Positions 32,631-40,927 of a stretch of 64,000 bases of DNA are shown here, one piece after another. Where the stretch lies: contig CBINFS010000005.1 in NCBI GenBank assembly GCA_966250015.1, positions 91,562 through 155,561 on the forward strand, written 5' to 3'. This DNA comes from CBINFS01 sp966250015 (GTDB taxonomy: Bacteria > Bacteroidota > Rhodothermia > Rhodothermales > DASSAV01). The notes under the pieces were generated by a model, which saw nothing but the letters and a program-made list of their open reading frames with translations, ran no database searches and was not told the origin of the DNA. A program made the translations under genes and the position numbers. Position 1 is the first letter of the stretch. Every line of letters begins with the position of its first letter.

Positions 32631-33458
32631 ATGAACTTTCGTCTCTGGGAACGAATACGAGACTGGGTCATCCTCTTCGGACTCCTGGCTGTAGCGGTCG
32701 TACTGATGATCGCGCAGAACACGTCCATGGTACGGGCCATTCGGGCTACTGCCCTGGAGTCAACGGCGTGGGTCGAGGCCCGATTTGCCTGGGCGGGTGG
32801 CTACTTTAGGGCTTTGGATGAAAACAGCAGGCTCCGGGCTGAAAACATCCTGCTTTCGAGCCAGGTCGCACGCACGAGGGAAGCTCAGCTCGAAAACGAC
32901 CGTTTGCGCCGACTCCTTGGGTTCAGGGACACGACGTCGATCGACCTGTACCCCGCACGAATCGTTGCAAAAGACATTACCGGTCAACAAAACCTGCTCA
33001 CCATCGACGTTGGCTCGAACGACGGTGTGGAGGTGGGGATGGCCGTCGTCGACGACCGCGGAATCATCGGGAAGGTCGTCCTCGTAAGCGCGAACTATTC
33101 ACGCGTGATGCCCTACCTCAATACCGACTTCAGGGTGCCGGCGAAGGTCCTGCCCTTACAGGCCGAGGGCAACATCCGCTGGGAGGGTGAAGACCGGAGC
33201 CGCCTCCTTCTGGAACACGTTTCCCGTACGGAACCGGTCCTCCGCGGACAGCTCGTGGTTACCAGCGGCTACAGCGCAACCTTTCCCGCCGGTTTTCCCA
33301 TTGGATACGTCGACTCCGTCGCAACACGCAGAGGTCGAAACGAGCTCGTCATCTACGTCGCACCTTCTTCCCCACTCAACAAAGTGGAATACGTTTTCGT
33401 AGTTCGAGAAAGGCCGGACCCTGAACAGCTGGAAATCGACCAGCAAATCCTCCGATAG
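32631..33458 (+). CDS. mreC: Rod-shape-determining protein MreC
   Basis: This 275-residue bitopic inner-membrane protein links cytoplasmic MreB to periplasmic wall synthases. One N-terminal helix (residues ~14-30, V-I-L-F-G-L-L-A-V-A-V-V-L-M-I) is followed by a coiled coil (~60-92). The periplasmic beta domain follows (~100-260), with V-G-S-N-D-G-V-E-V-G-M-A-V-V and G-I-I-G-K-V-V-L-V typical of the family. No mreD or rodA/pbp2 gene follows; dacB comes next after a 19-base gap. Confidence 0.92.
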   Translation: MNFRLWERIRDWVILFGLLAVAVVLMIAQNTSMVRAIRATALESTAWVEARFAWAGGYFRALDENSRLRAENILLSSQVARTREAQLENDRLRRLLGFRDTTSIDLYPARIVAKDITGQQNLLTIDVGSNDGVEVGMAVVDDRGIIGKVVLVSANYSRVMPYLNTDFRVPAKVLPLQAEGNIRWEGEDRSRLLLEHVSRTEPVLRGQLVVTSGYSATFPAGFPIGYVDSVATRRGRNELVIYVAPSSPLNKVEYVFVVRERPDPEQLEIDQQILR

Positions 33459-33477
33459 GAGTTTGTAGACGTTTGAT

Positions 33478-34989
33478 ATGGTGACGTTGCCCTTCATCGG
33501 TTTATACAGGCGGGTTTGTGTTTTCGCCCTGCTGGCGCTGGTTTCTCCACCTCTGTTTGCACAGCAGGCACAACAACAGCTCGAACGCAGGATCGACGAA
33601 CTGCTTGGCCGAGAGGTGCTTAGAAATGCTTTCGTCGGAATCGAAGTGCTCGACCTGAACGACGGCACCGTACTGTTTTCGCACAACGGCGAGAAAAGCT
33701 TCATTCCCGCCTCCAACCAGAAAATTTTTACGTCGGCCGTCGCCCTCGATCTGTTCGGTCCGGATTTCGTTTATGAAACCTCGCTTTATGCCGACGGACC
33801 CATTGAAAACGGTGTTCTGCACGGGAACCTCGTCGTTCGTGGATCGGGCGACCCATCCATCGGCGGGCGTTTTAACAATGGCGACCTGACGAAGACCTTT
33901 CGCAACTGGGCCGACTCGCTACGAAATGCAGGCATCAATCGGGTTACCGGAGACGTCATCGGCGACGATGACGTGTTCGACGACGTGCCCCTCGGTTACG
34001 GATGGAGCTGGGATGACGAGACGTACTACTACTCGGCCGAGATCAGCGGGCTCTCGTACAACGAGAACAAAGTGGACCTGACGATCCGCGCCCGGCAGCA
34101 AGGCCAACCTGCCGAGATCAGCTGGGAGCCGCACAACACGGATTTCGTCCACGTCCTGAACAGGACAGTCGCGATACGGCCGGACTCTTCGCTTAAAGAG
34201 GGCTATCTAAAGCAACGAGGCACCAACGTCCTGCAAATATTCAGTCGGGTGCCGGCCGGCTCGACAGACCGGGAATCCCTATCCGTTACGAACCCCACGC
34301 GCTATTTCGTCCACGTTTTCAGGGAGGTGCTCGTTAAGTCCGGTATCGAGGTGGAGGGATCTCCGGTGGACGTTGACGAGCTTTCCGAAAAGCCGGATTA
34401 CACCAGGCTTAGCCGGATTGCCACCTACGTCTCCCCTCCACTTTCCGAGATCATTGAGGTGGTCAATAAGGATAGCCACAACCTGTTCGCCGAGCAGGTT
34501 TTCAGAACCCTGGGCGCACTAAGGCCGGTTTTCAGAAAAGACCTGACGCCCGGCTCGGCCGAAATGGCAGCCGAGCGGATGAAGTACGTGCTGGCGGAAG
34601 CGGGGGTCGACACAGCGAGAATCCAGATCATGGATGGTTCAGGGCTCTCGCGACAGAATCTGGTTACCCCGCGTGACGTCGTCTCGGTGCTTCGATATAT
34701 GTGGGAACACCCGGAACAGGAGATCGCAAACGCATTTTATACGTCCCTGCCGGTCGGAGGCAGGGACGGGTCGCTGGCCTACCGGTTCTCGTCAGGGCCC
34801 GCCCGGGGCAGGGTTCATGCAAAAACGGGTACCGTTTCAAACGTCAGTGCGCTGAGTGGCTACGTTATCACCACAACGGGTACTCCGCTTGCTTTTTCGA
34901 TTCTCTGCAATCACTACACGGCGAGAACCCGGCTCGTTCGCAACACCCTGGATGCCATCGTCAACGTACTGGCGGGGTATTCGAATTGA
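33478..34989 (+). CDS. dacB: D-alanyl-D-alanine carboxypeptidase/endopeptidase (PBP4, S13)
   Basis: This 503-residue periplasmic penicillin-binding protein has a Sec signal (hydrophobic 13-27, cleavage near L-F-A-Q at 28). The serine peptidase motifs are S79-N-Q-K82 (P-A-S-N-Q-K-I), S-H-N near 335 and H-A-K-T-G near 440. The long insert between the first two motifs (~100-310) is normal for PBP4/S13. It trims peptide stems and cleaves cross-links during wall remodelling, consistent with its place after mreBC. The ATG at 33478 has an adjacent GTG but no strong ribosome site. Confidence 0.93.
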   Translation: MVTLPFIGLYRRVCVFALLALVSPPLFAQQAQQQLERRIDELLGREVLRNAFVGIEVLDLNDGTVLFSHNGEKSFIPASNQKIFTSAVALDLFGPDFVYETSLYADGPIENGVLHGNLVVRGSGDPSIGGRFNNGDLTKTFRNWADSLRNAGINRVTGDVIGDDDVFDDVPLGYGWSWDDETYYYSAEISGLSYNENKVDLTIRARQQGQPAEISWEPHNTDFVHVLNRTVAIRPDSSLKEGYLKQRGTNVLQIFSRVPAGSTDRESLSVTNPTRYFVHVFREVLVKSGIEVEGSPVDVDELSEKPDYTRLSRIATYVSPPLSEIIEVVNKDSHNLFAEQVFRTLGALRPVFRKDLTPGSAEMAAERMKYVLAEAGVDTARIQIMDGSGLSRQNLVTPRDVVSVLRYMWEHPEQEIANAFYTSLPVGGRDGSLAYRFSSGPARGRVHAKTGTVSNVSALSGYVITTTGTPLAFSILCNHYTARTRLVRNTLDAIVNVLAGYSN

Positions 34990-35090
34990 CGGGGAGATCT
35001 TCTGAGAACCCTTACCACTTCTCGGGCGTGTACGAGGGTGCATTGCACCAAAATCCCTCGCCATCTCCCGGCTGATCTTCATCGATAAAT

Positions 35091-35654
35091 ATGAGCTCAA
35101 CACAGGAAATACACGGCACTACCGTCATCGGCGTTCGGCACCGCGGTAAGGTTGCACTTGGTTCCGACGGGCAGGCAACGCTCGGTAATACCGTCATGAA
35201 ACACAAGGCCCAAAAGGTGCGATCACTCTTTGGAGGAAAGATCATCGCGGGATTTGCCGGGGCTACCGCCGACGCCTTTACGCTCTTTGAACGCTTCGAA
35301 GAAAAACTTCAACAGTACGGAGGTAACACGACACGCGCAGCCGTAGAACTGGCAAAAGACTGGCGAACCGACCGGTTTCTGCGACGGCTCGAAGCTCTGC
35401 TGGCCGTCGGATCAGCCGAAAGACTCCTTTTGATCAGCGGTAACGGCGACGTCATCGAACCCGACGACAACATCATCGCAATCGGTTCGGGAGGCCCCTT
35501 CGCACTTGCCGCTGCACGCGCAATGGTCAAATTTGCAGGCGACATGTCCGCCCGGCAGATCGTCGAGGAAAGCCTGGCCATTGCATCAGAAATCTGCATT
35601 TATACGAACCAACACATTACCGTACTCGAGCTCGACGCGAGTACGTCGGAATGA
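35091..35654 (+). CDS. hslV: ATP-dependent protease subunit HslV
   Basis: This 187-residue N-terminal-threonine peptidase forms the dodecameric proteolytic core of HslVU. The sequence H-G-T-T-V-I-G-V puts the catalytic threonine at residue 10, so a 9-residue leader (M-S-S-T-Q-E-I-H-G) must be removed, as in CodW of Bacillus. G-S-D-G-Q-A-T, K-A-Q-K-V-R and G-F-A-G-A-T-A-D are conserved. Its partner HslU is encoded downstream but is separated from it by a NYN-domain gene. Confidence 0.95.
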   Translation: MSSTQEIHGTTVIGVRHRGKVALGSDGQATLGNTVMKHKAQKVRSLFGGKIIAGFAGATADAFTLFERFEEKLQQYGGNTTRAAVELAKDWRTDRFLRRLEALLAVGSAERLLLISGNGDVIEPDDNIIAIGSGGPFALAAARAMVKFAGDMSARQIVEESLAIASEICIYTNQHITVLELDASTSE

Positions 35655-35674
35655 ATGAAGCGATTTGATTGATT

Positions 35675-36709
35675 ATGAAAAATGAGAAGGACGACGCGCG
35701 GAGGACGAATCATGCCACCGCAGTCTTTATCGATCTTGAAAACCTGTACCCCTATCTGGCAGGAGGACGACATTCGGTTACCGACAGATTATCGGAAATC
35801 CTGTCCGGTGTAAAAAGTCAGCTTAAAAACCAGTTTGAATCCAGTTGCTCCGTCCTGCGCGCTTACGCGGATTATGGAGATATAGAACGGTCATATCCGG
35901 ACTCCCAACAGGCGCTTTACGCAGCAGGCATTGAACCCCGATTCGTACCGGTTTCGGTCCAGTCGAATGCAGCAGAGATACAACTGTGTGTGGACGTGAT
36001 GGAGCTGCTCTCCAACCGTCCGGACATTCGCCACACGGTTTTCATCACGGGTGACCGGCCGTACCTTCCGCTCGTGCATCACGTTTTGCGGAGCGGCCGT
36101 TCGGTGCTGATGGTGGGGTCAGAAGACCTGGCACACCTCACCGACACCGTGCTAATGGATGGATTTCACTTCACCGTCCTCTCGAAGTGGGGCGATCGAA
36201 AGGCAGGCAACCGCAAATCGGCGGAGGAAGGGACCACGAAAACGTCGTCCCAAAACGGCGAATCCGCAACAAAGTCCGCGTCTCAGAAAGTGGATCGGTC
36301 CAAGGTTGACTACCAGGCCGTGACCGGCTACGCGGCGTACAGGACGCTCGAACTCATCGAAGAACACTTTGGCCAGTACGAAGAGATTTTCCTCACACCC
36401 CTCTTGCGCCGGCTGTCCGAGGAGATGGACGACATATTGTACGACCCCAAGCAGGCCATCGGCGAGCTTGAAGCGGCAGGAGCGATCTGGCTAGAGAAAC
36501 GGCGGGGCCATCCGCACGAATTCACCGTCTTGCTCGTCGATCAGGACCACCCTGACGTGATTCAGATCAAAGAATCCGTCTTTGAGCGTAACCAGCTTAA
36601 GGACGAGTTCGAATTTTTTTCCTTAAAAGATCATGAAACGGACGATCCATACGATCCGTCGATCACGTCGGACTCCGACACACCGGACGAATCGGCTCCA
36701 CTCGAATAG
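35675..36709 (+). CDS. NYN/PIN-like domain protein inserted between hslV and hslU
   Basis: This 344-residue soluble protein begins at the ATG at 35675, 20 bases after hslV. Residues ~15-170 resemble the NYN (LabA/DUF88) PIN-like nuclease fold: V-F-I-D-L-E-N with the first Asp, E-I-Q-L-C-V-D-V-M and I-T-G-D-R-P-Y-L-P-L-V. The second Asp of the usual G-D-x-D-F motif is Pro here, so the metal site may be weakened. A Ser/Lys-rich linker (~175-210) leads to a probable winged-helix region (~215-300) and an acidic tail (D-D-P-Y-D-P-S). It may bind or cleave RNA. Its position suggests shared expression with HslUV. Confidence 0.72.
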   Translation: MKNEKDDARRTNHATAVFIDLENLYPYLAGGRHSVTDRLSEILSGVKSQLKNQFESSCSVLRAYADYGDIERSYPDSQQALYAAGIEPRFVPVSVQSNAAEIQLCVDVMELLSNRPDIRHTVFITGDRPYLPLVHHVLRSGRSVLMVGSEDLAHLTDTVLMDGFHFTVLSKWGDRKAGNRKSAEEGTTKTSSQNGESATKSASQKVDRSKVDYQAVTGYAAYRTLELIEEHFGQYEEIFLTPLLRRLSEEMDDILYDPKQAIGELEAAGAIWLEKRRGHPHEFTVLLVDQDHPDVIQIKESVFERNQLKDEFEFFSLKDHETDDPYDPSITSDSDTPDESAPLE

Positions 36710-36783
36710 AAAGATGAGTGCCGGGATATCCGGCGTCTGGATTAGTGATTTATTGGCTTGACGCCCTGTCTTTGAGATACACT

Positions 36784-38202
36784 ATGAAAAAAGAACTGAC
36801 GCCACGAGAGATCGTCGAGCAGCTCGATACGTACATCGTTGGCCAGGATGAGGCGAAGAAAAGTGTCGCGATAGCGTTGCGTAACCGCTGGCGCCGGCAA
36901 AATGCGCCGGCGGACATGCGCGACGAGATCATGCCGAACAACATCATCATGATCGGGCCCACCGGCGTCGGCAAAACCGAGATCGCCCGCCGTCTGGCCA
37001 GGCTCGCTGAGGCCCCCTTCATCAAAGTCGAAGCGTCAAAGTTTACCGAGGTTGGCTACGTCGGCCGTGACGTGGACAGCATGATCCGGGATCTAACCGA
37101 CATCGCCGTCAACATGGTCCGCGAGGAGCACACCGCGAGAGTCCAGGAAAAAGCCCGGGTACACGCTGAAGAACGGATCCTCGACATCCTGATCCCTCCG
37201 GCTGAAAAACCCAAACGGGAAATGATCGGAGGCCCGGGGTTCTTTATGACTTCGGGTTCAGAATCCGAAATTGGCGCTGACGACACCGAACCGCAAACCG
37301 AAGCGGAGCTGAGAGAGCGCACCCGGAGCAAGTTCAGAGAAAAGCTGAAACGCGGTGAGCTCGACGATCGCGAGATCGAAATCGACGTCACGTCCGATCA
37401 GACGCCGATGCTTCAGGTCTTTGGCCCACTCGGTATGGAAGAGATGGGGATGAACCTTCAGGAGCTCTTCGGCAACCTCGGCGGGAAACGGAAGAAAAAG
37501 CGCCGCGTCAGCATCGCAGAGGCCCGGGAGATTTTGACGCAGGAAGAGGCGCAGAAGCTCATCGACATGGACAAGGTCACTAAAGAGGCCCTGGAACGCG
37601 TGCAGCAATCGGGGATCGTCTTTATCGATGAGATCGACAAGGTGGCCTCACGCAGCAGCCGCAATGGCGGCGGCCCCGACGTGTCGCGCGAGGGCGTGCA
37701 ACGTGACCTCCTCCCCATCGTCGAAGGCTCCAACGTCACCACCAAGTATGGTATGGTAAAGACCGACCACATCCTCTTCATTGCGAGCGGCGCCTTCCAC
37801 GTAGCCAAACCAAGTGATCTGATCCCCGAATTGCAGGGACGATTCCCCATTCGCGTCGAGCTCAAGAACCTGAATGAAGACGACTTCTACCGGATCCTGA
37901 CGCAGCCCAAAAACGCTCTGCTAAAACAGTACGCTGCCCTACTCAAGGCGGAAGGTGTCGAAATAGAGTTCAGTGACGAAGCCGTACGCGAAATCGCCCG
38001 CACGGCAGCCCAGGTCAACAGCGAGGTAGAAAACATTGGCGCGAGACGCCTGCACACCATCCTCACGACGTTGCTCGAAGAGATCCTGTTCGAGGTACCC
38101 GACCGTATCGATTCGAAGCACATCGTCGTCACGAAGGAAATGGTGACTGAACGGCTAGGCGCCATCGTTAGAAACCGGGACCTCAGTCAGTACATACTCT
38201 GA
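36784..38202 (+). CDS. hslU: ATP-dependent protease ATPase subunit HslU
   Basis: This 472-residue AAA+ unfoldase feeds substrates to HslV. L-D-T-Y-I-V-G-Q-D-E near 15 is the N-terminal box. Walker A is G-P-T-G-V-G-K-T near 60, the I-domain spans ~110-240, and Walker B I-V-F-I-D-E-I-D-K lies near 280. The C-terminal tail D-L-S-Q-Y-I-L is the peptide that docks into HslV pockets. I chose the ATG at 36784; the frame extends upstream to a GTG without similarity. It lies 74 bases after the NYN gene. Confidence 0.96.
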   Translation: MKKELTPREIVEQLDTYIVGQDEAKKSVAIALRNRWRRQNAPADMRDEIMPNNIIMIGPTGVGKTEIARRLARLAEAPFIKVEASKFTEVGYVGRDVDSMIRDLTDIAVNMVREEHTARVQEKARVHAEERILDILIPPAEKPKREMIGGPGFFMTSGSESEIGADDTEPQTEAELRERTRSKFREKLKRGELDDREIEIDVTSDQTPMLQVFGPLGMEEMGMNLQELFGNLGGKRKKKRRVSIAEAREILTQEEAQKLIDMDKVTKEALERVQQSGIVFIDEIDKVASRSSRNGGGPDVSREGVQRDLLPIVEGSNVTTKYGMVKTDHILFIASGAFHVAKPSDLIPELQGRFPIRVELKNLNEDDFYRILTQPKNALLKQYAALLKAEGVEIEFSDEAVREIARTAAQVNSEVENIGARRLHTILTTLLEEILFEVPDRIDSKHIVVTKEMVTERLGAIVRNRDLSQYIL

Positions 38203-38266
38203 TACCGGGTGCGTATCTTCGTTCCGACGTTGAAGCTCGAATTCGAACTGGAGCAAACTTTCCGTC

Positions 38267-39253
38267 TTGGAGCGAAAGTACCGCATACTATCCGTTGAAG
38301 ACGCCGCCGTGCGCGAGGCCTGGCAAAGACTCTGGGAGAAGAGCCCGCAGCGTTCACCCTTTTCCACCCTGGCGTTCGCAGAAGCGGTAAGCCGGCACTT
38401 TGGCCTCGATCTCTCCCTGATCGGCGTGTCGTCGGAATGCCGTGAACGAGTGCTGGAGGCGGGGGCTCTCCTCTTCCATCGAAAACGGGGACCGTACCGC
38501 GAAACCGTGGTGCCCCCCTTCACGCCGTATAGCGCTGTTTTACTGGACGACACCACCGATGGCGCTGCCGTTCACGACCGGCAATCACCATTCGAAGTTC
38601 TCCTTTCGGGCATCGAATCGCAGTTTGGCAGGATCGTCCTTCATTTGTTTCCTTCCGTTACCGACGTTCGCCCTGCCTCCTGGCGGTCGTGGCGCGTTCG
38701 TCCGCTTTTTTCCTACACCATACCACTTGATCCCGAGGAGACGCTGATAGCGCGGTGGTCGGAGAGCGCACGGCGAACTTTCAAGAAAGGGAGAGAGGCG
38801 TTCATCATTTCGGAAGAGACAGACCTGTCCGAAACCATTGTCGGACTGTCGGCGCAGAGCTACGAACGTCACCGGCGTGGATATCCCGCCGAGATCGAGG
38901 CGATCAGGAGAGTGATGGACGAATTGTGCGAGCAGCAGCTCGTACGACTATTTGTTGCACGATCGAAGTCCGAGGGCGAGCCGAAGGCAGGCCTCGCTGT
39001 CCTGCACGATGGAAAAACCGGATACTACTGGATCGCCGGCAGCTTGCCCGGTGACGCGATGACCGTTTTGCTGGGGTGCGTCCTCCCCCGTCTGCGAGGC
39101 GACGGCCTGGAGCGGTTCGACTTTGTCGGCGCCAACACCCCATCCATCGCCGAGTTCAAGCGCCGCCTCGGTGCAGAGCTGGTCCCCTACTACCGGGCTG
39201 AAAAAGAGACCAGGCCTGAACTACGCCTCCTCTATCGACTTTTCAGGCCTTGA
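38267..39253 (+). CDS. FemAB/GNAT-like acyltransferase
   Basis: This 328-residue cytosolic protein resembles the FemAB/CelD (GNAT_6) class: W-S-E-S-A-R-R-T-F-K-K-G near residue 168, L-S-A-Q-S-Y-E-R-H near 198, and the C-terminal F-D-F-V-G-A-N-T-P-S-I-A-E-F-K-R-R-L-G-A block near 285 that closes the second GNAT fold. Members transfer aminoacyl or acyl groups to peptidoglycan or polysaccharide precursors. The start is a TTG at 38267 with GGAG about 14 bases upstream, and no earlier ATG fits. It is the first gene of a three-gene block with a polytopic protein and a flippase. Confidence 0.75.
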   Translation: MERKYRILSVEDAAVREAWQRLWEKSPQRSPFSTLAFAEAVSRHFGLDLSLIGVSSECRERVLEAGALLFHRKRGPYRETVVPPFTPYSAVLLDDTTDGAAVHDRQSPFEVLLSGIESQFGRIVLHLFPSVTDVRPASWRSWRVRPLFSYTIPLDPEETLIARWSESARRTFKKGREAFIISEETDLSETIVGLSAQSYERHRRGYPAEIEAIRRVMDELCEQQLVRLFVARSKSEGEPKAGLAVLHDGKTGYYWIAGSLPGDAMTVLLGCVLPRLRGDGLERFDFVGANTPSIAEFKRRLGAELVPYYRAEKETRPELRLLYRLFRP

Positions 39254-39265
39254 TCGGACGTTCAG

Positions 39266-40927
39266 ATGGCCCTTATCTCACCTCAAAAAAACCGGCGCAA
39301 TCTGAGGGTACCTTCTTCCCACCTCGATCCTTCTTCGCCGCATCCGGACTGGCTGCTACCCTTCCTGGTCTCAACCGGTTGCCTACTGATCTATTTTATC
39401 CGGTTCGGATATGGATATGGATCGAGCGATCAGGACGAGCTCCTGCCCTTTCTTCTCCATCGTTTGAACCCTCAGCTTTTCACGGAGGACTGGTTCGTTC
39501 AGCTTCAGGCTTCGTCCTTCAACATCCGGCTCTACCCCGTGCTCCTTCTTCAGGGTCTCGCCATACTGATGCCGGTATGGACTGCCGTGCTCGTAACCTA
39601 TGTGGTGTCGTGGCAAGCGATTGCCCTCGCCATATATGCTCTCGTACAGGAGATCGTGCACAATCGGATTGCTGCCTCGCTAGCCGTTCCCGTCGTTCTG
39701 GTTTTGACGCCACAGTGGACGCTGGGAGGCAATGACCTCGTTCACAGCATGCTGGTCCCGAGTATGATGGCGTGGGCCTTGGTTCTGTGGGCAGCGGTTT
39801 TTTTCCTTCGAAAACGATGGCTCCCGGCAGCGCTGCTTCTTGGGCTTGGGACGTGGATGCAAGCGCTCGTCGGCCTCCAGATGGCGGGAATCCTCGTACT
39901 TCAGGCCTTACTCGACCCCGAAAAACGTAAAACAGGAGTCCTGCTTGGAGCCGTCTATGCGCTCATCGCGTTGCCTTCACTCGGGCCTATTCTTTATCAG
40001 CAGCTCTTCAGTACAATGGACCTCCCTGTCCGGGAGCCGTCCCTATTTTACATCGTCGCCCGGTTCCGAAATCCCCACCACTACCTCCCGTCGTCTTTCC
40101 CACTGCAGAGCTACATTCGGTTCGGCGTTTTAGCGGCAGCCGGTATCGCTGCATTGTTCTACCAACGACACCAGCTAAGGAGAGAAGCACACCGGTTCTT
40201 CCTGAGCTCACTCCTAATCATCGCAGCCCTGTTGCTCGTTGGCGTGGTATTTACGGAGGTGCATCCTTCGCTTTTCGTGGCCAAGCTGCAGCTATTCATG
40301 ACGACGGTATTTGCCCGGATTTTACTCGTCGCGTTGATTTGTGGCGCCATTATCAGCTTACTTCCACTCGGCTTACGGAACGTCATCGACCGGATTCTGG
40401 GTCACAAAGCACGGCTCACCGGATTGGTGATCGGGGCCGTTCTGGCTGTCGCCGGTGCTTTGTGGCTGGTCAAAGGCCCTCCGGCTCTGCAAACGTCGGA
40501 TGAATACTGCAGTGAACCGGGGCTCGGAGCGGTCGAGGCGTGGGTACGAGACAACACACCCACCGATGCCGTCTTTGCAATCCCGCCTTCCGTCTCCTCA
40601 TTCCGATTCCGTGCGCAACGCGCCGTTTTCGTCAACTTCAAGGCGTTCCCTTACGATGACGCCGAGATGTACACCTGGTTTTCGCGGATCATTGCACAGG
40701 CGCCCGTTCCCTTGCCTGAGCGGGGAGGCGCAGGCCTCCTTGCTAAGCTGGACGAAGCGTACGAACGAATGCCCGATCAGGCGATCGAGGAGCTCGCCGA
40801 CCGGTACGGGATAGACTATTTCCTCAGGCAGACGCCCCTCTCCGGTATGCAATTCCGGCGTGTCTATACGAGCGGGCCGTGGAGTGTTTACGCTTACCTC
40901 CCTTCGGAGGACGGTCATGAGCACTAA
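39266..40927 (+). CDS. Polytopic membrane protein, glycosyltransferase-like (DUF6798-type C-terminus)
   Basis: This 553-residue inner-membrane protein has a hydrophilic start (1-28) and about ten membrane segments (~29-415). A soluble C-terminal domain follows (~430-545) with A-V-E-A-W-V-R-D-N-T-P, F-R-F-R-A-Q-R-A-V-F-V-N-F-K and F-P-Y-D-D-A-E-M-Y-T-W. This pattern recalls GT-C-like proteins and DUF6798 proteins. A short N-terminal loop with Asp/Glu residues (G-S-S-D-Q-D-E-L-L) could be the catalytic acidic site of a GT-C enzyme. The precise activity is unknown. It starts 12 bases after the FemAB-like gene and overlaps the flippase gene by 11 bases. Confidence 0.68.
   Translation: MALISPQKNRRNLRVPSSHLDPSSPHPDWLLPFLVSTGCLLIYFIRFGYGYGSSDQDELLPFLLHRLNPQLFTEDWFVQLQASSFNIRLYPVLLLQGLAILMPVWTAVLVTYVVSWQAIALAIYALVQEIVHNRIAASLAVPVVLVLTPQWTLGGNDLVHSMLVPSMMAWALVLWAAVFFLRKRWLPAALLLGLGTWMQALVGLQMAGILVLQALLDPEKRKTGVLLGAVYALIALPSLGPILYQQLFSTMDLPVREPSLFYIVARFRNPHHYLPSSFPLQSYIRFGVLAAAGIAALFYQRHQLRREAHRFFLSSLLIIAALLLVGVVFTEVHPSLFVAKLQLFMTTVFARILLVALICGAIISLLPLGLRNVIDRILGHKARLTGLVIGAVLAVAGALWLVKGPPALQTSDEYCSEPGLGAVEAWVRDNTPTDAVFAIPPSVSSFRFRAQRAVFVNFKAFPYDDAEMYTWFSRIIAQAPVPLPERGGAGLLAKLDEAYERMPDQAIEELADRYGIDYFLRQTPLSGMQFRRVYTSGPWSVYAYLPSEDGHEH

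Noticed and set aside
40860..40916. Upstream start for the flippase gene
   Set aside because: The extra 19 residues lie inside the preceding gene and lack similarity; the ATG at 40917 gives the normal flippase N-terminus.
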